DNA of 64,000 nt, taken from the NCBI RefSeq assembly GCF_052857255.1, contig NC_135498.1:165907255-165971254 (forward strand), written 5' to 3'. How positions within the stretch are numbered: position 1 is the stretch's first letter; every line of letters begins with the position of its first letter. Made by a program: the position numbers and the translations under genes. The notes under the pieces are model-generated. The model was not told the origin of the DNA. It did not search any database and worked only from the letters and a program-made list of their open reading frames with translations. Source of the DNA: Amblyomma americanum. Taxonomy: Eukaryota; Arthropoda; Arachnida; Ixodida; Ixodidae. Below, in pieces: positions 41,925-52,494 of this stretch.

Positions 41925-43765
41925 GGCCATAGTGTGCTCACGGCTGCTGCTATGTCGAATGATTTTACTAACTTTTTCGCAGAAGTTCCAAGCACGCCTT
42001 GTGAAAATACTAATTATCCATACGTCAATAATCGCTCAGAAAATAGCTTATTCCTTCATTATCTCTCTGAGGCTGAGGTTGTGTCGTCATTTTTGGATCT
42101 TTCTAGTAGTTCGGCCTGTGACGCGGACGATTTCCAGGTCAGGCCATTTAAGTTTGTTATAGACATATTATCATCGCCACTGTGTTATTTATTCAACCTA
42201 TGTTTTTAAATGGTATATTTCCAAATAAAATGCAGGTGGCTAAAGTAGTCGTTGTGTACAAGAAAGGTGACAAAAACTTCCTTGAAAATTACAGACCTAT
42301 TTATTTGCTCAGTGTCATTTCTAAGGGCCTGGAAAAAATTATTTCCTCCCGACTGAATTAATTGCAGAAAAAAAACGACAATTTAACAGGATGGCAATTT
42401 GGGTTTCGAAAGATAAATTCACTTAGCTTGCTCTTCTCCACGCGAAAGAATTTTTATTAGACAGTTTTAAAGAGAACCATATCGTCCTGGGTATCTTCGT
42501 AGACTTCTAAAAAACATTTGATTCTTTAAACCACAAATTTCTGACTGGAAAGTTGGAAATGTATGGAATTAGAGGTCTTCCTCTGCAACTTTTAAACTAT
42601 TATCTTTCTAGTCGTGCACAATATACAAGCATTTATGGTATTGAGTCTTCTTTAAAGATTATTAAGTGTGGAGTGCCACAGGGCAGCAAATTAGGCCTCT
42701 TCTTCCACTTGTACATTAACGACGCAGTAAACATCCCCGACCAAGCATCGTTTTTTATTTATGCAGTCGACACAAGTATTTTCCTCTCAGCGAATTACTG
42801 CGATGCCCTTATAGACAAAGCAAACATTATTTTATGCCAACCTAATATCTGGACAGAACTAAATGCGGTAAAAATAAATGTCGGTAAAAGCAAGGCTGTC
42901 ATCTTTCGACCAAGGAATAAACTGCTGCATGCCTATAAAAAACTGCTTTTTAATTCAGAAGAGATTGAGGTAGTAGAAGATTTAAAACACTTGGAGTCGT
43001 CTTTCATGAAACAATCTCATGGGATCGTTATGTAGATGCTATCTTGCCTAAACTGGCTCAAGAGGTAGGACATCTATATCGCCTGAAAACAATGCTTCCA
43101 GCGAGAATCAAGGAACTCATTACAAATGTTTGTTTTTATCCCATTTGAAATATTATCACCTTGTCCAGGGCACAGCCGCTCCAAATAATCTCGAAAAAAT
43201 TTATCCGCTTCAAATGAGGTGATAAAATGTATATTTCTGCTTACTTTCAACCAGAATACAAACCAGTACTTTGAAGATGCATGTATTATAAAAACTTTTG
43301 ACATCTATAGTTTGCCATTGCTTTCGAGGTATAAGAAGGAGCTACTTCGTTAGGTTGATCATTTAGGGACACTGGCCTGCCTAACGCCGAGCGAAAAGCT
43401 GCACTAGACAACAATCCCCGTGGTAGACAAACTCCAAAAGCAAACTACGGGTTAGAAATGATTGCCTCCCAGCTACCAAAACACCTAAACAAGTTAAAAA
43501 TAGTTATATCATTAGTACTCCGATATGTGATCTTTGTAAGCATTTCCTGCTGTTCAAAAATTAGTCTGGTTCTATATTCTTTCAATTTTTCCTTTTTATT
43601 CAATGTTAGCATCACAAGTTCTTGGTGCTACGTTTGTAATTTTGATATCGTTGTGCAATTGTTCCCCTGATGCCTTTGTATATGTAGGAGCCGAGGACTC
43701 GTCAAGCCTTGTTGGCTTTTTTCCTTGGCCCTTTTCATCATTGTGATGAATAAATCTCTATTATT
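41925..43765 (+). mobile_element. CR1/L2-like LINE, 5'-truncated, plus strand
   Basis: Starts just before RT with NDFTNFFAEVPS and continues to a 3' end near AATAAATCTCTATTATTAC (43,747-43,766). The region before that (GAGCCGAGGACTCGTCAAGCC, then TTGGCTTTTTTCC) forms a loose hairpin of a kind also seen at the 3' end of the LINE ending at 52.1 kb, suggesting related 3' UTRs. Confidence 0.75.
41934..43035 (+). pseudogene. CR1/L2-like LINE reverse transcriptase
   Basis: Blocks: LSEAEVVSSFLDLSSSSACD, NKMQVAKVVVVYKKGDK, NYRPIYLLSVISKGLEK, NLTGWQFGFRK, then, after several stops, MEMYGIRGLPLQLLNYYLS, KCGVPQGSKLGLFFHLYIND (motif B) and FIYAVDTSIF where YADDT is expected, so the first catalytic Asp is Val. 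INVGKSKAVIFRPRNK follows. The 42,553-43,035 frame is the longest intact piece (160 codons). Confidence 0.8.
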
Positions 43766-43769
43766 ACCA

Positions 43770-45435
43770 GTTACACCCTCGTGTTTAATATATTTAATGG
43801 TCCTAATACAAAAATGTCAATCGATTTGGACAATTAGGCAAAATGCGGATATGTGCGCTAGCATAACGTCAATTGTCAGTTGGAGCTACGACCTACAGTA
43901 CTAAGTTGTACGTGGCTACCCCTAATTACCACCCCAACTTCTTCCGTTTAGTTACTGTGCAAACATCATTCCAATCACGTTCTCCATATAACCGCTGCTG
44001 GTCATTCCGCTTAGCTCGTTGCGTTTAGGGGCGGTGCCGCCTAATTGGCGCCCCTTGTTCTCGCCTGGTTAACACCGCGATTACACCTTGGAAAGTAAGC
44101 CACCCGGTGTGAATTGAGCAATGGCACAAGGCAGGTGCCATGGCAAGTGCTGCTATCGTTTGGAGCTGGGCTGCTTGGGTTGGATTTCGAGCCAGGTTGC
44201 TCTTCCGCAACAGGCTCTCACGATTATTAATCAGCCGCCTGACATTGTGGGCAGCTGAGCAACCTGTCACAAAACCGGCTCCAGACAGACGGACAGAGAG
44301 ACAGATCTACGAACATAGAGCGGCTAAATGCGGAAAATGGCCACTATAAGTGCTAGCGCAGTAAAAGGAGACCTCCGCAGAATCAGTAGGAGAGAGAAAA
44401 AACGATAGGCTGCTTACAAACTGAGGCAGGTACGCGTCGATGTCGTATTAACTATACGCGCCAGAATCGTCGTATTGTTCAGCGAGACGTACGAAACAGC
44501 TATTTAAGGCTTCAGGCAATGAGGCTAGCATCAAGTTCTTTTCCTTCGTGGATAAATGTAACAGGTACACTTGCTTGAGTGCCAGAGCACATTAGAGGGT
44601 TGAGCTTTCGCTAAAATACCTTACAACGTTAAGGGCTTGCCTCAGAAAATTTATTTGCAAAATGCGAATTTCGTGCTGCACGTAATCTAATAATATGACT
44701 GTTTTCGTGCGCTTTGAACTCATAAAATGCTCTGATTTTCTTGTGTTTTGGAAATTTTGCGTATCAGGCATTTTAATGTTTAATCATTTTCAGTAGTTCT
44801 CCAGTAAAGTGAAGATTTTCGAGCTTTTTTGGCTTTTTAATGGTCGTAAAGGAAAATATTCGTCATATAGAATTTTGAACACGTCAATGAACTTCCAATG
44901 GGCAGTGACGCTATTTTCTGCTTCGTGACAGAGTTCTGTTCTTCAGTACCAACAGCACGAAGAAAACAGTCAAGATTGGCTGTGTTAGTTTCTCGTATGT
45001 GTTTTGTTTGCTTCACTTTTGCAGCTATTTGTGGGGCGTTGTAACTAATGTAACTGTTCCGAAATGGTCACCAAAACCAGTACATCCAGTACTATCGGTG
45101 ACTAAGTGTGCACTATATTTCTGATAAACACATCTAATAATGCGTAACTATCTGGAGTGACATGAGTGGGTTCTGTTATAGTGTTGAAAAGCCATTTTCA
45201 TAGATGGTATTTCACAGCTTATTTCGCGAGCATGTCGCCACTAGCATATATTCAATTTATATATCCGCATCAATAAACATCTATTAGAATATACATACCG
45301 GAACAAAATCAGTTCTAAAGAATATTGAGAAAACTACCGAAATCGCATGTAGGCGGCCAATCTAAAATGCAATAGACACTCATTTGTGGGCGCAAAGTGG
45401 GCACTTCATAACCAAGAGCAATTCATAACCAATAA
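43770..45435. other. Non-coding stretch, nothing recognised
   Basis: Overlapping frames on both strands at 44,025-44,349 share a GC-richer patch that might be an unnamed repeat; no domain is visible. The rest is AT-rich. Confidence 0.4.
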
Positions 45436-45708
45436 ATGAGAATTGTTCCGACAGGCTAGCCATAACCCAAGGTGTTCGGCAAGGTTTCATCTTAGGACCT
45501 TTATTATTCTTAGTTTACATTAATGATATATCCCAAAACTAAAATTCACCTAATCTTGTAAGGTACGCAGACGACACGAACCTTTTTTCCACTGCCCCTT
45601 CACTGCCTGCTCTATAAAGTATAACCAACATTTACCTAGCTAGATTATATATCTGGTTGCACGCAAACAGTCTGACCCTAAAACTGAAGTAAACTACCTA
45701 CATTATAT
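45436..45708 (+). pseudogene. CR1/L2-like LINE, left part before the Gypsy insertion
   Basis: Plus-strand translation DRLAITQGVRQGFILGPLLF (motif B), LVYINDISQ, VRYADDTNLF (motif C, both Asp intact) and WLHANSLTLKLK, with two stops. It ends at the ATAT (45,705-45,708) that borders the LTR. The sequence resumes at 51,064 (FRPIKVVERYAV), so the LINE was split by the insertion. Confidence 0.8.
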
Positions 45709-45850
45709 TGTCACGTTGGCGTTGGCGTAGAGTCAGCAACGGCGTTAAGCGACCGACAGTCAGTAGCGGCGTAGCCCTGGACGAGAGCGCTTCCTCAACA
45801 CTTCGTTCTCCTCTAGATCGGCGCGTTCGTCTTCCCGAGCGCTGGCGTCA
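45709..45850 (-). repeat. LTR of Gypsy element 2 (3' LTR in element orientation)
   Basis: 142 bp, TG...CA. Against its partner I count about five substitutions and two 3-bp-scale indels, so clearly more diverged than the LTR pair of element 1. In element orientation a purine-rich GGAGGAGG lies just upstream (about 45,855-45,866) and may be the polypurine tract. Confidence 0.92.
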
Positions 45851-45956
45851 TTAGCATCCTCCTCCGAATGCATCGACCCGATGCTGAAAAGAAAGCAGGG
45901 GGTCTAGGGAAGAACTAGGATGATGGCTTTGCGTAGTAGGGCTTCAGGCGAACCAC

Positions 45957-46838
45957 GTGGACCACCTCGGGCCGGTGGTGGCGTCGAGATTGTTGAGACT
46001 CATGAGGGACGACTTCATAATTGAGGGCTCCAAGGCATCGCACAATTCAGTAAGGACCGAGATAGCGGCGCAAGAGCTTTTCACTCAGTCCGTGTCGTCG
46101 GATTGGAGACCAAACCCAGACAAGTTCACCTGGGTGGTATTCCACATGCCGCCTCCGTAGGTTGTAGCATTGTGCTTCCTGGCCCTGTACTGAATTCGAA
46201 CACGTGCGAGTTGGCGGGCAGCTTCGGCGCGTTGTAAGAAAGACGCAACGTCGTCATTTGGGTGATCGTCGACATGAGGCAGCTTAGCATCGAGTGTTGT
46301 CTTGACCTGACGTCCATAAACTAGGCCAAATGGTGTCATGTTGGTTGTTTCCTGCAGGGCTGTATTGTATGCGAACGTGACGTAGGGTAGGACGTTGTCC
46401 CAGGTTTTATGTTCCACGTCCACGTACATTGAAAGCATGCCCGCAAGCGTCTTGTTTAGACGTTCCGTCAGTCCGTTAGCTTGGGGATGATAAGGAGTCG
46501 TTTGACGGTGACTGGTGTGACTAAAAATTAGAGTATGGTGCAGGAGCTCAGAGGCAAAAGCAGCCCCTCTCTGTGTAATTTAAACTTGTGGAGTCCCATG
46601 ACGTAAGACCATTTAAGTAACAAAGAACTGGGCTGCTTCGGTGGCGGTGCTACTTTGAAGAGATGCTGTGTCCGGATAACGTGTGAGATAATTAGTGGCA
46701 ACTATTATCCACCCTTTTCCTGAGTCTAATTGTAGGAAAGGGCCCGAGCAAGTCCATGCCGACTTGTTGAAACACTTGCGAAGGCGGCTCAATTGGCTTG
46801 AGGAATCCGGCTGGCTTCACGGGCGGAACTTTGCGGCG
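45957..46838 (-). pseudogene. Gypsy element 2 integrase, C-terminal part, broken
   Basis: The frame with TWDNVLPYVTFAYNTALQET and TPFGLVYGR (46,438-46,085) is the standard end of the Gypsy integrase core, followed by a basic C-terminal domain. The DDE core between 46,838 and 46,440 is split over several frames, with stops near 46,440 and 46,580. A functional integrase cannot be made from it. Confidence 0.8.
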
Positions 46839-48224
46839 CTAGCAATCCCGGCAAGTGCGGACGTAACGCGCAACGTCAGGGCTCCGGCGAGGCCAGTAGT
46901 ACTTGTCTTGAACCCTAGCTTGTTTTCTAGTAACACCAAGGTGGCCGGAAGCTAGTTCGTCATGGCAGGCGTGAAGAATTTCGTCGCGTAGGTTCGCAGG
47001 GACGACCAGCAAGTATTGCCTAATGTTCGCGGCGAAATTCTTGAAGAGAACACCGTTTCGTATGCAGAGAGACGACAAAGCTCGCCTGAAGGCTTTAGGA
47101 ACTCTCCTGCTGGTACCTTCAAGATAACGAATGATGTCGTGGAGGTCGGGGTCGGCGCGTTGATGCTCGGCGTAATCGTTGGCATGTATTGCATTCAAGA
47201 AGACTTCATCGTCATCAGCAGCGTCGTCCGGAGCTGCTTGCACGGGAGCACGAGATAAGCAGTGGGTGTCTGCGTGTGTGTGACCGTATTTGTAAATGAC
47301 GGTGATATCGAACTCTTGGAGTCGAAGGCTCCATCGTGCGAGGCGCCCGGAGGGATCCTTGAGGTTGGTAAGCCAGCATAGTGCGTGATGATCGGTCACT
47401 ACTTTGAAAGGGCGGCCATAAAGGTATAGTCTGAACTTCGAAACTGCCCACGCGATGGCGAGGCATTCTTTTTCAGAGGCAGAGTAGTTGGCTTCTGCCT
47501 TCGATAGTGTGCGGCTTGCATAGGCGATGACACGTGGTTGGTCCCGCCGAACTTGAACTAGGACAGCGCCCAAACCAACGTTGCTTGCATCGGTGTGGAC
47601 CCTGGTGTCTGCAAGTTCATCAAAGTGCGCCAGCACAGGGGGTGACTGCAGGCGGCGTTGAAGCTCATGAAACGCCATCTGCTGTGGTGGTTCCCACCTG
47701 AACGGTACAAGCGCCTTTGTCAGATTAGTAACGGGTGAGGCAATGTTAGAGAAGTCCTCCACGAAGCGGCGGTAATACGCGCATAGTCCGAGGAATCGAC
47801 GAACTTCCTTGTGATCACGCGGTGGTGAATTGGCAATGGCGGATGTTTTCTCGGGATCCGGAAGGACTCCTTCGTAGTTCACGACATGACCTAAAAACTT
47901 TAACTCTTCGTATGCAAAATGGCATTTCTCGGCTTTTAGAGTAAGGCCTGATGACGTTATGACCTGCAATACTTCCTCGAGTCGACGCAGGTGCTCCTCG
48001 AAACAGGGAGCAAAAACGATGACATCGTCCAGGTAGACCAGACAAGTTTGCCACATCAAAGCCGCAAGAACGGTATCTATGAGCCTTTGGAATGTCGCGG
48101 GTGCCGAACAAAGACCAAACGGCATCACCTGGAACTCGTACAGGCCATCTGGAGTGATGAATGCCGTTTTTTCGCTGTCCCGCTCGCCTACCTCCATTTG
48201 CCAATATCCAGCCTTCAGGTCCAT
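46839..48224 (-). CDS. pol: Gypsy element 2 RT-RNase H-integrase zinc finger frame
   Basis: A 461-codon uninterrupted frame starting at an ATG inside RT (MDLKAGYWQMEVGERDSEKT). RT motif B MPFGLCSAPATFQRL, motif C CLVYLDD near residue 63, then FLGHVV and FLGLCAYYRRFVEDF (thumb); RNase H HTDASNVGLGAVLVQ near 208 and VTDHHALCWL; then the integrase zinc finger (HLGVTRKQARVQDKYYWP, ending CRDC). It stops just after the finger's last Cys at 46,839. The start is not the true protein start: upstream RT lies in another frame across 48,250-48,300. Confidence 0.85.
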   Translation of the reverse strand: MDLKAGYWQMEVGERDSEKTAFITPDGLYEFQVMPFGLCSAPATFQRLIDTVLAALMWQTCLVYLDDVIVFAPCFEEHLRRLEEVLQVITSSGLTLKAEKCHFAYEELKFLGHVVNYEGVLPDPEKTSAIANSPPRDHKEVRRFLGLCAYYRRFVEDFSNIASPVTNLTKALVPFRWEPPQQMAFHELQRRLQSPPVLAHFDELADTRVHTDASNVGLGAVLVQVRRDQPRVIAYASRTLSKAEANYSASEKECLAIAWAVSKFRLYLYGRPFKVVTDHHALCWLTNLKDPSGRLARWSLRLQEFDITVIYKYGHTHADTHCLSRAPVQAAPDDAADDDEVFLNAIHANDYAEHQRADPDLHDIIRYLEGTSRRVPKAFRRALSSLCIRNGVLFKNFAANIRQYLLVVPANLRDEILHACHDELASGHLGVTRKQARVQDKYYWPRRSPDVARYVRTCRDC

Positions 48225-48621
48225 GGAGGAGAAATACCTGGTGTTTCATAAGCGATCCAAGGCATCGTCAATTATGGGTAGTGGGTACACATTTTTTTAT
48301 GTTGTTTAACCGACGGTACTCAACACAGAATCGTAAGGTGCCGTCCTTCTTCACAAGCACGACAGGTACCGCCCACGGGCTCCTACAAGGTTGAATAGCG
48401 TCGTTGGCGAGCATTTCTTTCACTTGTGTGCTGATAGCCTCACGTTCTTTAGTGGACACTCGATAAGGTGACTGCCGGAGTGGTGGAACATTTTCATCAG
48501 TAATTATGCGTCCGCCCGACGCGTGACGACGACGCGAGGGCACCACGGCAGCGATCGAGCAGTTCGCGCACTTTGTCCCGCTGCTCGAGCGGCAGGGTTG
48601 GGTTAATGTCGTACTGAACAC
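48225..48621 (-). pseudogene. Gypsy element 2 RT N-terminus, frameshifted
   Basis: Contains PPLRQSPYRVSTKEREAIS, AIQPCRSPWAVPVVLVKKDG and LRFCVEYRRLNNI, the Gypsy RT fingers region (VKKDGTLRFCVDYRxLN). The frame is lost at a poly-T run (48,290-48,297), then resumes as YFSSMDLKAGYWQM, giving a likely one-base indel in the homopolymer. Confidence 0.8.
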
Positions 48622-48727
48622 CAGAAGGTATATCAGGCTCAGTCGTTGAAGCAGTCGTTAAACTATGCACACACCTAGTTTCGCTAAGAGCGTCAATATA
48701 TGCCACAGTCGTTTCCTTGTTAAGGTG

Positions 48728-49521
48728 CTAGTGTTCGTTGCTGAAATTTGTGAGAAGAACGTTCACCTTGCTATCTTCGAGGAATACAATCGCCCTGGCG
48801 ACGGAAAGTCCTCTGTCCAGATGCAACAATTGCTTGCTTTCCACGACACCCTCAATTTGCCGTATGTTCTTTGAGCCGACGGTTACCATTACACTGGAAC
48901 GTGGAGGCACGGTCACGTGTTTGTCAAGAATGTGCAGCGCCGCTGGGAGAACACTATCGACGGATATGGCCTTCTCGGTCGAGAACTTGACGGAGTGCAA
49001 TTGCAGATCAATGACGGCACCGTTTTCAGTCAGAAAGTCTATGCCGAGTATGACGTCCCGAGAGCACTCGGCTATCACTACGAACGTTGCCAGAAATGTT
49101 TGGCCTTGTGTGGTTACCCGCGACGTGCATGTTCCAGCTGGCGTGATCAAATGGCCCCCGCAGTACGCATCTGTGGGCCGTCCAAAGTGGTTGTGGCCTT
49201 TTGCTGTGCCTCCGCAAATTTTCCACTGAGCACAAAATAATCGGCGCCAGTATCCACGAGCGCGGTTACATCGGCGCCATCGACCGAAATCTCTAAGTCG
49301 GCTGTTGATAGTGTCTTACCTTGGGGATGTCGAGGCATTCGGTCTCGGCTGCAGTGCATCGAAGGATTCCGGCATTGAGAAAAGACGCCGTGGCCACGGA
49401 GGGGTACGTGAGGATATCGGCTTGTCTTGAGGCACTTTGTCGGATGAGTCGTCGGTACGACTAGGGCATTCGGCGTTGTGTGTGAACTGGAACTGCCTAG
49501 CGGCGATGGAGGATCTTGCAC
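48728..49521 (-). pseudogene. Gypsy element 2 protease region, frameshifted
   Basis: Minus-strand LSTADLEISVDGADVTALV then DTGADYFVLS gives the aspartic protease active site (DTGA). After a frame change near 49,150, ITPAGTCTSRVTTQGQTFLA and DVILGIDFLTENGAVIDL follow, which is the C-terminal half of the protease fold (ILGxDFL). The protease would cut the polyprotein. Confidence 0.8.
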
Positions 49522-49651
49522 ATTTTGTCTTCAGCAGCCGCACCTCCAGAGGCTGCTGCATCTAGTTTTTCCTACGGGAACTCCGAGACGGGTCTCGTTC
49601 TGGAAAACTGTAGCGACGAGGAGATGGTGATCGAGAGGAGCGACGCTGTGC

Positions 49652-50899
49652 TCAGCCCGCTTGCGAGATGTAGTCCGCAATCTCCTGCGCTCGTCCTCCA
49701 CGCGTCGGACGAGGACAGCCGACGGCGAATCCTCGAAGACCCATCTCCTTGTATGGGCAGCGGCGCCAAACATGTCCAGCCTCACCGCAATGGTAGCACA
49801 GCGGCTGAATGTGTGGTGCTCTCCAGATATCCGTTCTGCGTCGTCCTAGGCGCTGTGAAGAATTCGGCTGGAGAGGTTGACTCCGCATAGCGGCGGAGGC
49901 AGGTGCATCGTAACGTGGGTTCGGCTGGGACGGAATGAAACGACGTGTGACGGCGGCGTAGCTGAGATCAGGGTGCCGCGGCTGTACCGGGTCTGGGAGA
50001 GGTAGTGGTGTGCTCGTGCTTAAAGCTTGTGGCACCTCCTCGCGAACAACATCAGCAAGTGTGGCAACCTGAGGCTGTACCTTAGCCGCAAAGAGCTTCG
50101 CCAGTTCTTCGCGCACAACGGATCGAATTATCTCGCGTAGAGATTCTGCCAAGTTCATCGTGCCTCACTCCACAGTGGCCGTGTGCATCGATGCTGTTGG
50201 GCGGTCGTACTGTCGGGCCCTCATGTCAAGAGACTTCTCGATGGAGCTCGCCTCAGTTATGAAGTCAGTTACAGTCCCTCGAGGACTTCGAACCAGGCCG
50301 GCGAACAGCTGCTCCTTAACCCCTTTCATCAGGAAGCTTACCCTCCTTTCCTTCGACATGCTCCGGTCCGCACGTCGGAAGAGTCGCTTCATTTCTTCGG
50401 CGTACACCGTCACACTCTCGTTGGGAAGTTCATGTCGGGCACGCAAAAGCAGGTCAGCCTTGTCCTTGCGGAATGTGCTGTCCTTGAACACTTGGAGAAA
50501 CTCGGATTTGAACGTATCCCACGTTCGAAGGACAGATTCGTTGTTGATAAACCAGGTCCTCACGTAGTCTTCGAGGGCGCAATAAACATGACGCATCTTG
50601 CAGCCAGCGCCCCAGCCATTGTAGATGGCCACCCGATTGTTCTGGTCCAGCCAGTCTTCGGTGTCCTCGTGGGGTTGGCCGTGGAAATGCGGTGGCTCAC
50701 TCTGGTGGTGCAGCAGGACCGGCGGAACTGTAGCTGGGTTGGTATTCATTGTGCGAGCCCTTCGGGGTGCATTAGAAGGGAGTAGTCCAAATTCGGGAGA
50801 TAGGTCTTGCAATAGGCGAATGCCCTGGTGGACTGGCGTGTCTACTTTAGGTATTTCTCCGGGACTTGAACTGCGGCTTGAAGGGGGCGTACGGTACAT
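49652..50899 (-). pseudogene. gag: Gypsy element 2 gag with one in-frame TGA
   Basis: The first ATG is at 50,899 (MYRTPPSSRSSSPGE); the frame is open eight codons further up, to a GTG at 50,923. The capsid region reads PPHFHGQPHEDTEDWLDQNN and AYAEEMKRLFRRAD-type blocks. A TGA at 50,167-50,165 interrupts, and the same frame continues through GTMNLAESLREIIRS to a CCHC knuckle CYHCGEAGHVWRRC and a stop at 49,652. Since no frame change occurs, this is one gag protein of about 410 residues with a single nonsense codon, plausibly CGA to TGA. Confidence 0.85.
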
Positions 50900-50909
50900 A
50901 AACAACGTA

Positions 50910-50925
50910 CCCAGCACCTCCACCA
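50910..50925 (-). other. Primer binding site of Gypsy element 2
   Basis: In element orientation, two bases after the 5' LTR, the sequence is TGGTGGAGGTGCTGGG, starting with the TGG that pairs with a tRNA CCA end. I could not name the tRNA with confidence. The gag ATG follows 11 nt later. Confidence 0.6.
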
Positions 50926-50927
50926 GA

Positions 50928-51063
50928 TGTCACGGCGTTGGCGTAGAGTCAGCAACGGCGTTAAGCGACCGAGAGTCAGTAGCGGCGTAGCCCTGGACGA
51001 GAGCGCTTTCTCAACACTTCGTTCTCTTGATCGGCGCGTTCGCCTTCCCCAGCGCTGGCGTCA
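50928..51063 (-). repeat. LTR of Gypsy element 2 (5' LTR in element orientation)
   Basis: 136 bp, TG...CA, followed on the plus strand by the ATAT duplication and the resumed LINE. Confidence 0.92.
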
Positions 51064-52130
51064 ATATTTAGGCCCATCAAGGTTGTTGAACGCTATGCGG
51101 TCAATATTCATTACGGGAACACAATAATTGATAGAGTCAGCAGTCTCAAATTCCTCGGCGTCTGGTTTTCCGAAACTCTTTTTTGGAATATTCACGTTAC
51201 TAATCTTATATCTGATCAATGTAAAACAGTTGGTTGCATTTATATAATCTCTCATCTCCTACCTAAATTGTTGAAGTTATCTATGTAATATGCACTTTTT
51301 TATTCCAAATTGTCTTATTGTTGTCTCGTCTGGGGCACTACGACTAAAAGCAATTACAATAAACTGATACTTCTACAAAAGAAGGCATTACGAGCAATCG
51401 AAGGGTATCCAGGTCATCCTCAATATTTGGCTACAGCACCACTCTTTCTCAAACACAGTTTGCTTAAAGCGGATCGAGTATATTTTTATCGTTTTTTCGA
51501 ACACATTTACAAAAACCGGCTGTATAATACCATTCCAGAATATTCCTCATCACAGTATAGCCTCCGAGCACATAGGTAAATAGTCCCTAGGACGCGTACC
51601 AACTACGGAAACCGCAAATGATCTGTCAAGCACATACCGCCCTAAATAATTTTTCGGATGATCTTGATTTTAGTGTTTCTTTCAAACATTTTAATGCAAT
51701 AACCAAGGGCTACTTAATTCAAAATGACATGTTACATCCTTAAACTTTTGTGCACCGACGTTCTGACACAATCTTAGCGCACCTAATAAATACAGCCCCT
51801 TTTTGTGCCTGAAGAGTATTAATACAATTGAAAAGTCTGGTGTATTTAACTTATTTGTTTTTCGTGCTCAAGCGAATTCTGGTTTCATGTCATGTTTGTT
51901 GCTCCGCCGAGATCACGTTTCATACAATGTGTGAGCCTCCTTCTCTTTGCCATGTCCTGTAAAATGTTGAATGTTTCTTTGATTTGTACATGTTCAATTT
52001 TTTTACCTCTGCACTGTACTGCAAACTGTACAAGGAAGCTGAGGCCTCGTCAGGCGCTTCAGGCCTTTTGCCTCAGCTTCCTTTTTCTTCGTAAGGAAGA
52101 AATAGTCTTTGAAGTTTGAAGTTTGATTGA
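51064..52130 (+). pseudogene. CR1/L2-like LINE, right part and 3' UTR
   Basis: Resumes coding with RPIKVVERYAV, VSSLKFLGVWFSETLFWNIH (thumb block) and SKLSYCCLVWGTTTKSNYNK, LLQKKALRAIEGYPGHPQYL (post-RT block), then a degraded end. The 3' UTR contains a GC-rich hairpin (GAAGCTGAGGCCTCGTCAGG with CCTTTTGCCTCAGCTTCC, 52,035-52,082), followed by TTTGAAG-type tandem units at about 52,108-52,130 that probably mark the 3' tail. Confidence 0.75.
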
Positions 52131-52424
52131 ATACGTATCAATCCCTGGTGTACCACGTTCCTGTTTGGATGAAAACAAACAGATATGCGAAACATGTGAA
52201 ACAAGAGCGTCAGTTCGACTTTGTTATCTGTTTCCTGTTGATCGAAACATTTTGCGTGAACAGGCATAATGCCGCACATTTTCTATTACGGTAGATTTAA
52301 ATTCTGGTGGCCGAAGAACCATATACAAAAAAGGCAGGAGAGAGAGAAACAACTTGAATGAAACACCAGTCAATGAACGCCAGGAGAGAACTCCGTCTCC
52401 GTGGAAATGCGGTGGCTCACTCTG

Positions 52425-52492
52425 TTGCTGGTGTGTCCTAAGGGATTCCGGCCGGATTCCGGATTCCGGAATCCCTTAATACACACCAGCAA
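52425..52492. repeat. Strong inverted repeat (27-bp arms)
   Basis: Left arm TTGCTGGTGTGT plus CCTAAGGGATTCCGG (52,425-52,451), right arm CCGGAATCCCTTAAT plus ACACACCAGCAA (52,466-52,492), with 2 mismatches in 27 bp and a 14-nt loop made of GGATTCC-type units. See findings for the neighbouring shared segment. Confidence 0.85.
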
Positions 52493-52494
52493 CA

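Larger units (their letters stand above)
45709..51063 (-). mobile_element. Ty3/Gypsy LTR retrotransposon, complete but decayed (element 2)
   Basis: LTRs at 45,709-45,850 and 50,928-51,063 begin TGTCACG and end GGCGTCA, flanked by ATAT on both sides (45,705-45,708 and 51,064-51,067). Minus-strand order: LTR, PBS, gag, protease, RT, RNase H, integrase, PPT-like run, LTR. Frames are interrupted in gag, protease, RT start and integrase. It is a different family from element 1: LTRs and PBS share no similarity, and the proteins only family-level motifs. Confidence 0.93.
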
